Below are positions 1 to 6,635 of a DNA stretch of 64,000 bases, piece by piece. The position numbers were made by a program, and so were the translations under genes. Source of the DNA: Caulobacteraceae bacterium (GTDB taxonomy: Bacteria; Pseudomonadota; Alphaproteobacteria; Caulobacterales; Caulobacteraceae); assembly GCA_003164925.1 (NCBI GenBank), contig PLRV01000010.1, forward strand, positions 116,332-180,331, in the 5' to 3' direction. Numbering within the stretch: the stretch's first letter is position 1; every line of letters starts with the position of its first letter. The notes under the pieces were generated by a model. The model ran no database searches, was not told the origin of the DNA, and worked only from the letters and a program-made list of their open reading frames with translations.

Positions 1-1
1 C

Positions 2-217
2 GCTACGTTCCGACAATCCGGCTCGCTACGGACCGAGGACGAGTTGGAGGGGATGGAAGCGTTTGCCAAGCAAATCCTGGCGCAGGGCCGTGATCCTATC
101 GAGGTCGGCAAGATGGTCAGGGCAGGGATCGAGGCCGACAAGGCCTACATCTTCACCGACCAAAATGTCAGGTCGACGTTGATCCGCCGACGTGATGCGT
201 TGCTTGCGTTTACGTGA
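2..217 (+). CDS. SDR-family oxidoreductase, C-terminal end only
   Basis: An open frame enters from the left edge and ends at a TGA at 215-217. The roughly 71 residues end in a stretch resembling the C-terminal tail of bacterial short-chain dehydrogenases: a PIEVGKMVRAGIEADKAYIF segment, then a short Arg-rich helix. The N-terminal Rossmann motif and the catalytic Ser-Tyr-Lys residues would lie outside the window, so substrate and exact family cannot be judged. The next gene starts five bases after the stop, which suggests an operon with the following SDR-like gene. The family call rests only on tail similarity recalled from other SDRs. Confidence 0.55.
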   Translation, partial: ATFRQSGSLRTEDELEGMEAFAKQILAQGRDPIEVGKMVRAGIEADKAYIFTDQNVRSTLIRRRDALLAFT

Positions 218-221
218 GGGT

Positions 222-905
222 ATGATGATGTCCACTCTCTACGCGGCGCTCGACGACGACGCTCTGCTCGTTTCGATCATCGCGGCCTTGCCCCAACCAG
301 CGGACCGCCTTGCCGCTCCTGCAGGCGATGCAGATGTCTCGACGCTGCGCCGCGCGCTGGAAGACGCTCCCGGCCCGGTCAGCGCGTTCGTGTTGGCCGT
401 GGGACTTGGCCGAACCGGCCCAGCTGTAGCGGACACCGACTGGCGACGGCAGGTGCTTACTCCCCTTCGCCGGGCCTTTGGCCTGCTCACGGGCGCGGGG
501 CGCCGCTTTCGTCGGGAGGGACGAGGAACGATCGTGGTCCTCGCGCCGTCTGCGGCGGTGGGGCCGGCGGAAATCGCCACGCCGCAACTTGTTCTGCTTC
601 GCTCGATCGTGGGAATGGCCGAGGCGCTACGCGCTGAACTTCAGGACACGATGGTCCGCGTCAGCCTGGTTTTTTACGACAGCGCGGATGACCGGCATGA
701 GGGACTGGTGGAGCGCTTGGCCGCCGCGCTTTCGGCCCAGCCCATGTACAGCCTCTCGGACGATATCACGAGCGAGCGGATCCAAGGCTATTTCGCCCCA
801 ATACTGCAGGCGATCGACCAGACCAGCGCGGGACCGCCCCTTCCGGATATCGGCCCGATGGCGGCGGTTTACGATCTAGCCGCGATAGGCGCCCCGTCAT
901 CCTGA
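222..905 (+). CDS. degenerate SDR-like protein without catalytic residues
   Basis: A 227-residue protein starting at one of three consecutive ATG codons (222, 225 or 228) just after a TGAGGG ribosome-site-like stretch. The middle (REGRGTIVVLAPSAAVGP, then a helix ending MAEALRAEL) lines up with the beta-5/alpha-5 part of short-chain dehydrogenases. However, the usual Tyr-x-x-x-Lys is absent; the equivalent stretch reads ATPQLVLLRS. The N-terminal glycine-rich TGxxxGIG dinucleotide motif is also absent. The protein therefore probably neither binds NAD(P) normally nor catalyses hydride transfer. It follows an intact SDR tail by four bases and lies upstream of a flavoprotein and a true SDR, so a scaffold or partner role is possible. 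That role is inference; the fold assignment is moderate. Confidence 0.55.
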   Translation: MMMSTLYAALDDDALLVSIIAALPQPADRLAAPAGDADVSTLRRALEDAPGPVSAFVLAVGLGRTGPAVADTDWRRQVLTPLRRAFGLLTGAGRRFRREGRGTIVVLAPSAAVGPAEIATPQLVLLRSIVGMAEALRAELQDTMVRVSLVFYDSADDRHEGLVERLAAALSAQPMYSLSDDITSERIQGYFAPILQAIDQTSAGPPLPDIGPMAAVYDLAAIGAPSS

Positions 906-1196
906 GCGGCTCGCCTCCCGAAGTCACGCTGGTGATCACAAGCAGCCAGAAGACGGGCGAACGCCGAACCTGCTCCCAGGCAAAGCGCTCCTAACCAGAA
1001 GAACCCGTCCACACCGCGTAGGAAGGAAAGGCAGAGCATCCCGAGTGCGGCCAGCGTCATCCGACGCACGCAATTCCAGATAGCCCCCTTCGGCAGATCC
1101 GCGCGGATCGGTCATAGTGCCGTCTGGTTTGACTTTCCCGCGCAGGTACCTTTGACCGGACAAATCGGCAGGACTGGCCGAACGAGCCGAGGATAC

Positions 1197-2480
1197 ATGA
1201 GCGGGTTTGCGCAGACATCACTTCACGAGTCGATTTACTCGACGCCAAAAGGCCGGGAGATTCGCGATCACGTCCGTGCGCTCGCGCCCCTCATCCGCGA
1301 ACACGCGCCGGAGGGTGAACAACTCGGCTGCCTGCCTCCGCCCACGCTGACGGCGCTTGCAGACGCGGGCGTGTTCCGCATCTCGGCGCCCTTGGAGTTC
1401 AACGGTTACGCGCTTGGCGCGCGTGATCTGGTCGAGATCGTCACGGAAGTCGCGCAGAGCGACGGGTCAGCGGCCTGGATCACCATGATCGGGTCCGGTT
1501 TCGCCCGAGTCATGCTGACGTTCCCTGATCAGGCAGTGAAGGACGTCTACGGCCTTGTTCCGGACTGGAAGGGACCGGTGGTCGCGAGCGCTTCGCTGTT
1601 CTCGGAGCGCATCCAACGCGCGCACAAGGCGGACGGCGGCTATGTCATCGAAGCGGGTGGCAAATGGGCCTTCGGAAGCGGCTGCAAGCACGCCGCCTTT
1701 ATGGTTGTCGGCGTCCAGGTCGACGAGATGCGCGGCATGGTTCTGCTCGAACGCGGCCAGTATGAGATCCTGGATGATTGGAAGGTGATGGGCCTGTGCG
1801 GCTCATCCAGCAACAGCGTCACGGTCCAGAAGGAAGTATTCGTTCCAGAGCATCGATTCTCCAATCTCGCCGAGATGCCGAACAATCTCAACAGCCTTCG
1901 CCACCGCTTCTCCGGCCCAGGATTCAGCCTGGACGGCCTCGGGCTAATGCTGATCGTGGCAATGGAGACTATGGCCATCACGCTTGGCATGGCGCGAGGC
2001 GCCTTCGAATGCTTTGTCCAGCAGTGCGAGAAGAAGAAGCCCTTCAACCTTCCATACGAAACACTGGCGGCAACGCCTTCGATCCAGGTGGCGGCCGGCA
2101 AGACGCGGGCGATGATCAACGCCGCCCAAGCGCTGATCTACAGCCGCGCCGACTACATCGATCGCAAGGCGGTTGCGGGGGAGGACTTCACGTCGCCCGA
2201 GGAAGCCGAAATCATGATGGACTTCGTCCACGCTGGGAACGTCTGCGGCGCGGCGATTGACATGATCCAGATCGCGCTCGGGTCCTCAACCGTGAGCCTG
2301 TCCAATCCTATCCAGCGGTTCGCGCGCGATACGCGCGTGGCGCTCACGCACGGGTCGACCCGGCTCGATCCCGCGGCGGAGATCAGCGGGCGTCTGCTGA
2401 TGGGCTTGGCGCCGTTGGGGGGGTTCGCTGCGGCCGTGCCCGGTGTGGACAAAGCGACTAAAGGCGAACGAACCACCTGA
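1197..2480 (+). CDS. acyl-CoA dehydrogenase-fold flavoprotein (HsaA/HpaB-like monooxygenase group)
   Basis: About 427 residues with the three-part acyl-CoA dehydrogenase architecture. An N-terminal helical domain carries LADAGVFRISAP and a SDGSAAWITMIG stretch. A beta domain around residues 130-240 includes GGKWAFGSGCKHAAFMVVGV and the KVMGLCGSSSNSV loop. A C-terminal helical bundle ends with RDTRVALTHGSTRLDPAAE. In this subgroup (3-HSA hydroxylase HsaA, indole and phenol monooxygenases) the enzyme takes reduced FMN or FAD from a separate reductase and hydroxylates an aromatic or polycyclic substrate. No flavin reductase lies next to it. ATG 1197 is preferred over an upstream in-frame start because GAGGA lies just before it and the homologous N-terminus begins there. 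Substrate unknown. Confidence 0.75.
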   Translation: MSGFAQTSLHESIYSTPKGREIRDHVRALAPLIREHAPEGEQLGCLPPPTLTALADAGVFRISAPLEFNGYALGARDLVEIVTEVAQSDGSAAWITMIGSGFARVMLTFPDQAVKDVYGLVPDWKGPVVASASLFSERIQRAHKADGGYVIEAGGKWAFGSGCKHAAFMVVGVQVDEMRGMVLLERGQYEILDDWKVMGLCGSSSNSVTVQKEVFVPEHRFSNLAEMPNNLNSLRHRFSGPGFSLDGLGLMLIVAMETMAITLGMARGAFECFVQQCEKKKPFNLPYETLAATPSIQVAAGKTRAMINAAQALIYSRADYIDRKAVAGEDFTSPEEAEIMMDFVHAGNVCGAAIDMIQIALGSSTVSLSNPIQRFARDTRVALTHGSTRLDPAAEISGRLLMGLAPLGGFAAAVPGVDKATKGERTT

Positions 2481-2614
2481 AGGGTTCGAGAAGCACCGGT
2501 TGCGGAGCGACCGGCGTTCGGCTGAGGGGCCGGGCCGCTCAGGCTGATCCGCAGCCTGGATTGGTCTGAGCGGCTCTGATCAGCTTGTGATCGGTACAAG
2601 ATTGGGAGGATGAG

Positions 2615-3415
2615 ATGGACTTGCAACTGAGGGGTAGAACCGCGCTTGTCACGGGAAGCAGCTCCGGCATCGGGGAGGCAATCGCGCACTTCCTCGCGGA
2701 CGAAGGCGTCGCGGTGGTGGTCCACGGCCGCGACCAGGGCCGGACGCAAGCGGTCAGCGAAGCGATCACCCGCTCCGGGGGGCGGAGCTTGTTCGTCACG
2801 GGCGACCTAACCGACGGGGCCGCGGTCGCGACGATGAGTGAGGTCATAGCGCGTGAGTTCGACGGCGTGGACATCCTCGTGAACAACGCCGGTGGCAGGC
2901 CCAAGGGCTGGGAGCGTAACGGCTGGCTCGGTCAGGGCGCTGAGGCGTGGATTGACACCTTTAAGCTGAACGTCGTCGCTACCGCCCGCATGATCGACAC
3001 CTTCGCCCCCGGGATGATCAGCAAGGGCTGGGGGCGGTGCATCCAGATCGCCAGCGCGATCGCGTTGCACCAACCGCCGAACTTTCCAGACTATCAGGCG
3101 GCGAAAGCGGCTGAGATCAACCTCTCGCGCAGCCTTTCGCGCTCGCTCGCCGGCAGCGGCGTGACGGCGAACTCGATCAGCGCAGGCATCATTCAATCCC
3201 CAGGTTCGCAAAATGAACTGCAGGGAATCGTGCGCGAGTTGGGCCTCGGTGAACGCTGGGAAGACGTGGAGCGCACGTTAGCGCTGGACATCTTTAAGCA
3301 GACCACGGGGCGGGTCGGTCGGGGCAAGGACATCGCCGCCACGGTCGCCTTCCTCGCGAGCCCGCTGGCCGATTTCATCACCGGCACGAATATCGTCGTG
3401 GATGGGGGAATTTAA
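2615..3415 (+). CDS. SDR-family NAD(P)-dependent oxidoreductase
   Basis: A complete 266-residue classical short-chain dehydrogenase. The cofactor motif TGSSSGIGEA is near residues 13-22, the NNAG motif (VDILVNNAGG) near residue 90, a Ser precedes the active site, and the catalytic Tyr and Lys appear in PDYQAAKAAEINLSRSL near residues 155-170. It ends with the usual FITGTNIVVDGG. It would oxidise or reduce a hydroxyl or keto group with NAD(H) or NADP(H) in the cytoplasm; an Arg after the second beta strand (VVVHGRDQGR) hints at NADP. A strong GGGAGGA lies six bases before the ATG. It is about 130 bases downstream of the flavoprotein gene, so the two probably belong to the same catabolic cluster. 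Confidence 0.88.
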   Translation: MDLQLRGRTALVTGSSSGIGEAIAHFLADEGVAVVVHGRDQGRTQAVSEAITRSGGRSLFVTGDLTDGAAVATMSEVIAREFDGVDILVNNAGGRPKGWERNGWLGQGAEAWIDTFKLNVVATARMIDTFAPGMISKGWGRCIQIASAIALHQPPNFPDYQAAKAAEINLSRSLSRSLAGSGVTANSISAGIIQSPGSQNELQGIVRELGLGERWEDVERTLALDIFKQTTGRVGRGKDIAATVAFLASPLADFITGTNIVVDGGI

Positions 3416-3478
3416 GGCGCCATCCGCAGCGGCCGCAAAGCGCGACGAGCTGATCGGAAATGGCTCTACTTCATATGT

Positions 3479-3530
3479 TAGAGCGTTTTTTGACCCGATA
3501 ACCGCGTCACACTTATCGGAAAATGCCCTA
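3479..3530. repeat. imperfect intergenic palindrome
   Basis: The left arm TAGAGCGTTTTTTGACCCG and right arm CGGAAAATGCCCTA fold back through the shared CGATAA/TTATCG core. The two arms flank a short spacer between the 3' ends of two convergent genes. Similar TAGAGCATTTT...CGATAA hairpins are scattered through many alphaproteobacterial genomes as short repeated palindromes. Here it could also serve as a bidirectional terminator. Only one copy was recognised in this window. Confidence 0.5.
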
Positions 3531-3626
3531 GCGTGCGACATCTCACGCGCCTGCGTCAACGCTGGCGCGAAGGTCGCGTTTTCCTATCGGACGCGGGTGC
3601 ATCCACAACGGTGGCCAAAGGCAAGG

Positions 3627-4115
3627 CTATCGCGCGTCCGGTGGGGAACTCATTGTAATTTCGTCCCAATGTTCATCGACCTTTGTTCCCTTGAACCGCC
3701 ACATCTCGAAATGCGTTGTGGTGTAGGTCTCACCTGGCTTATCGGGGCGGGGCAGCGCGTCGGCGCTGGCGACCACGATTATGTCGCCCTCGGCGACGAC
3801 AGCGAACACTGGAATCTCACCTTTTTGCGGCAAGGGGTGTACGCGCATGTAGGTCTTGATGGCCTCCCGACCGGAGCCGATGTTCGGATCGTGCTGAATA
3901 TATCGTTCGGTCATATACTCATCGGCCAAGTCCAATCGTCCACCCTCGAATATATCGGTAAGGATGTGATATACGACTTGCTTGCGGGCCTCGAGCAGCG
4001 GATCGCTGCTGTGGAACAATGCCGCACGATCCGCGACGCCAGTGACCGCTTCTTGTGCTTGCGTAGCGGATGACAAGAGAATAGCCGCCATAGTCAACGC
4101 AAATTTTCTAATCAT
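3627..4115 (-). CDS. exported NTF2-like (SnoaL-type) protein
   Basis: A 162-residue protein with a cleavable signal peptide (MIRKFALTMAAILLSSATQA) followed by an NTF2-like fold. Typical SnoaL elements are ADEYMTERYIQHDPNIGSG near the middle, and strands ending THFEMWRFKGTKVDEHWDEI at the C-terminus. Proteins of this group form cone-shaped dimers with a hydrophobic pocket and act as isomerases, dehydratases, aldol-type enzymes or binding proteins; no catalytic assignment can be made. ATG at 4115 is preferred to 4127 because the signal peptide then begins in the usual MxRK form. A second, longer member is at 11278-11868. Convergent with the upstream SDR gene. Confidence 0.75.
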   Translation of the reverse strand: MIRKFALTMAAILLSSATQAQEAVTGVADRAALFHSSDPLLEARKQVVYHILTDIFEGGRLDLADEYMTERYIQHDPNIGSGREAIKTYMRVHPLPQKGEIPVFAVVAEGDIIVVASADALPRPDKPGETYTTTHFEMWRFKGTKVDEHWDEITMSSPPDAR

Positions 4116-4471
4116 GTGACGCCTCATCTTCTAAAATCTGGAATACGAACCGGCTCTGACGAAATGCAGGCGAAAAATCGCTCTCTTGATCAAGTAGGCT
4201 TTGGCGTCATTGCCCATAGATAAGTTTACTTTAATACAGTATCGGCTACTCTATAGATTGACGAAAAACTAGACGGCGCAATATGGATTTCGCGCCATAT
4301 GAGGTGGCTGGGTTTTGAGTCGGGCTCTTACGACGGCCAGGACCGCAAGAGGCGCTGTCATCTTTGGACGGCCCCTGCGCGGCAAGAGTGAATTTGGGCT
4401 TTTCTGACGATCTGTCGAGGTGCGGTCATCTTTCCGGCCTGTTTGTGCGGCGCTGATGACCGCTGGCCCTG
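4116..4471. other. AT-richer intergenic stretch
   Basis: No protein with recognisable homology was found. The part near 4200-4275 is much more A+T-rich than its surroundings, which suits the promoter of the minus-strand NTF2-like gene. The rest is probably decayed sequence upstream of the LuxR remnant. Confidence 0.3.
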
Positions 4472-4732
4472 ATGGAGTCCGCTGGTCCCATTCAGTCTAT
4501 CGAGCGCGAAGCTCCGACAGCACCTTGGGTTGTCCTAGCAGCGGCCGCGTTCAGATCGTCATCAAGTCCTTTGCACCCTTACAGTCTGGAGCGGCGACGT
4601 CTGGCCACGTCCCAGTCCATCGCCGCCGAGCTGGGCATTGGGGCGGCCACGGTGCTCACCTATCGGCAGCGCGCCTACGCGCGCCTGGAGATCAGCCAGG
4701 CCAGCGCCATGCTCGACCGGCTCCTCGACTGA
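4472..4732 (+). pseudogene. LuxR-type HTH regulator, C-terminal remnant
   Basis: The last ~45 residues (SQSIAAELGIGAATVLTYRQ, then RAYARLEISQASAMLDRLLD) are a clear LuxR/NarL-type helix-turn-helix: an S-x-x-IAxELGIG scaffold, the TVxTYRxRAYxRL recognition helix and the closing dimer helix. The preceding frame bears no resemblance to a LuxR sensory domain, and the first HTH helix is partly lost. I read this as the 3' end of a decayed regulator that once stood upstream of the DUF6152 and secreted-protein genes. The stop codon at 4730-4732 is intact. Confidence 0.6.
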
Positions 4733-4862
4733 GAGTAGGGGCGCTGGGGGCGTCCTCGGGGAGGCGGCGGCCAATTGCGGCGCCTATTTTCCCGAGCCTT
4801 TTGGGCACACATCCAACTTGTCCATGGCGGCGTACCGAAGACATTACAAAAGGCAATACGCG

Positions 4863-5315
4863 ATGAGAACGCATTTTTCAGCCCGTATCCCGGGCCTATC
4901 GGCAGCGGTCCTGCTGGCTACGGCGGCATTTCCGGCGGCGGCGCATCACTCGGTGGCCGTGTTCGACATGTCGAAGACGATTTCTATCCAGGGTACGGTG
5001 GAAAAGTGGCTGTGGGCCAACCCGCACTCCTGGCTTTACATCCGGGTCATGAAGCCCGACGGCTCCCAGGAGGTCTGGGGTTTTGAGGCTGGCAGCACGG
5101 GCATGCTGTCCCGCAACGGCTGGAACGCCGCCGACATGAAGCCAGGCGACAAGGTCACCGTTAGCGGGGCGCCCAGCCGGGACGGCAGTCACATCTCATT
5201 GCTGAACCAGGTCCAGTTGGCAGGCGGCCGAGCGCTGAACGCCGGCTTTGGTTCGATTCCCTCTGGGCCTCCGCCGGGCGCGGCCGGCGCCAGCCCTCCC
5301 ACCGCCCCCCGCTAG
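4863..5315 (+). CDS. DUF6152 family exported protein
   Basis: 150 residues. A signal peptide ends in FPAAAHHSVAVFD. The diagnostic DUF6152 pattern follows: AHHS, KTISIQGTVEKWLWANPHSW, a Trp-Gly-Phe-Glu strand, LSRNGWNAADMKPGDKVTV and SGAPSRDGSH. The C-terminus is a Pro/Gly-rich tail. The family is probably a small periplasmic OB-like beta-barrel of unknown function. Two paralogues occur in the window (27811-28233 and 49029-49457), each beside a GHWEGDTLVV-type secreted protein, as here, where the next gene starts 16 bases downstream. ATG 4863 is chosen over upstream in-frame starts because it places the signal peptide at the N-terminus. Confidence 0.85.
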   Translation: MRTHFSARIPGLSAAVLLATAAFPAAAHHSVAVFDMSKTISIQGTVEKWLWANPHSWLYIRVMKPDGSQEVWGFEAGSTGMLSRNGWNAADMKPGDKVTVSGAPSRDGSHISLLNQVQLAGGRALNAGFGSIPSGPPPGAAGASPPTAPR

Positions 5316-5331
5316 TCGTCGAGGTCGCTCA

Positions 5332-6156
5332 ATGATCAAACACAAAGCCCTGCTCGCCGTTGCGCTGTGTTCGGCGATGTTCGCCTTGCCAGCCGTCGCC
5401 GCCGAGCCGCTGGGATCAAACTGGTCCGACGTCGCCAAGCTGCCCGATTTCTTCACTGGCAACTGGCAGAGCGCGACATGGATGCTGGATAAGCCGACAA
5501 ATGTCCCGTACACGGCGCCAGCCGAGGCCTACATCGCCCATTACAAGCCCATTGAAGACCTGCCCTTTGCTAGCGCTAGCTGTAAAACGCCGGGCATGCC
5601 TATTGTTCAGCGGGCGGGATCGCCGCTGAAGTTCTTCTATCAGCCGGGCATGATCGCGATCTACATTGAAAACGACAGCATGACGCGCTTCATCAAGCTC
5701 AATGGAGAGCATTCGGCGCGTCCAAATCCAACCTATCTGGGCGAGTCGATCGCGCATTTCGAGGGCGACACTCTGGTGGTCGACAGCGTCGGCTTTGCCG
5801 ACGACATCATGCTTCAGTACGGGGTTTTGCCTGGCGGGGGGCAAGGGCCGATGGTCCAAATTCCCGAAGTGATTTTTGGGCCCCATGGGCCAAATCTGCG
5901 CATGGTCGAACGCATCCGCCTGCTCGATCCGGATACGATGGAAGACCAACTGACGATCTATGACGACACGATCTGGAAGCAGCCCTATGCCTCTCAGCCG
6001 CAAATTTACAAGCGCAACCGGGGGGAAAGGGGCTGGCCCCAAGAATGGGTGTGCAGCACGGCCGATATCTTGGCTTTCGATCCTAGCCAGAACAAGACGA
6101 TTGAGGAGGACCCCGCCGATGTCCTCAAACGGCTCCAAAAGAACGATAATCACTAA
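5332..6156 (+). CDS. exported protein of the GHWEGDTLVV-motif family
   Basis: 274 residues beginning with a signal peptide (MIKHKALLAVALCSAMFALP, cleavage after AVAAE). The conserved family signature appears as ESIAHFEGDTLVVDSVGFAD in the middle. It is followed by the second hallmark, MVERIRLLDPDTMEDQLTIY, and a terminal Trp-containing strand (DTIWKQPYASQPQIYKRN). The protein is probably beta-rich and periplasmic. I know of no established biochemical function. It lies 16 bases after the DUF6152 gene and very likely shares its transcript. Eight relatives occur in this window, always near DUF6152 genes or TonB receptors. The stop is 17 bases before an inserted IS6-type remnant. Confidence 0.75.
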   Translation: MIKHKALLAVALCSAMFALPAVAAEPLGSNWSDVAKLPDFFTGNWQSATWMLDKPTNVPYTAPAEAYIAHYKPIEDLPFASASCKTPGMPIVQRAGSPLKFFYQPGMIAIYIENDSMTRFIKLNGEHSARPNPTYLGESIAHFEGDTLVVDSVGFADDIMLQYGVLPGGGQGPMVQIPEVIFGPHGPNLRMVERIRLLDPDTMEDQLTIYDDTIWKQPYASQPQIYKRNRGERGWPQEWVCSTADILAFDPSQNKTIEEDPADVLKRLQKNDNH

Positions 6157-6173
6157 CCATCAAATTGGCCGGG

Positions 6174-6546
6174 GGGGCTGGCAGTCTAACGATAAAAGGC
6201 TTCCAGTTTGCCCCGTCAGGCCGATTTGGAGGTGCTTTTGGCCCAACCGATCTCGTTCATGCGTCACCGCTTTCCGCCGGAGGGTATCCAGCATGCGGTT
6301 TGGCTCTATTTTCGGTTCACCCTGAGCATCCGCGCCGTCGAAGAATTGCTGGCCCAACGCGGGATCGAGGTCAGCCGGGAGGCGGTGCGCTGCTGGGTGA
6401 TCAAGTTCGGGCCGTTGATCGCCGACCGACCCTCCGCCGCTTCCGGGCCGAGGTCCATCAGATGTGGCCGGCCGCCGCTGCGGCCGCCTGATGGGAAGGG
6501 CGGGGAGGGTCTTCCTCGGGTTCGTCCCGGTTAACTTGCCAAAACC
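6174..6546 (+). mobile_element. IS6-family deletion derivative (copy A)
   Basis: About 373 bp bounded by imperfect terminal inverted repeats (left GGGGCTGGCAGTCTAAC, right, reversed, GGTTTTGGCAAGTTAAC). Inside, from about 6229, an open frame encodes only the N-terminus of an IS6-type DDE transposase: PISFMRHRFPPEGIQHAVWL, FTLSIRAVEELLAQRG and an HTH ending CWVIKFGPLIA. It then jumps to a low-complexity Ala-rich end. The DDE catalytic core is missing, so this copy cannot transpose by itself. Copies at 11970, 27343 and, more decayed, 37346 and 60283 share the ends. Copies A, B and C share the same internal junction. Confidence 0.75.
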
Positions 6547-6574
6547 TTTTCGGCGGACACCGTATCTCGGCTGC

Positions 6575-6605
6575 AGCGTTGTCAGGCCTTCTGCCTGACA
6601 ACGCT
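6575..6605 (-). terminator. strong hairpin after the TonB-receptor gene
   Basis: A perfect 13-bp stem (AGCGTTGTCAGGC with its complement) closes a CTTCT loop, 31 bases downstream of the receptor stop codon at 6636. There is no clear T tract on the minus strand, so intrinsic termination is only probable. It could also stabilise the 3' end. Confidence 0.5.
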
Positions 6606-6635
6606 GGCCGGTTTAGCGGCTAAGGCGTCGGAGCC

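Noticed and set aside
869-1069. A 66-codon minus-strand frame with a hydrophobic GMLCLSFLRGVDGFFWLGAL stretch
   Set aside because: It could be a fragment of a small membrane protein, but it overlaps the previous gene's end, has no ribosome site, and the similarity is too vague to list as a gene.
3402-4073. A 223-codon plus-strand open frame downstream of the SDR gene
   Set aside because: It lies opposite the NTF2-like gene and its product resembles no protein; the minus-strand gene explains the region.
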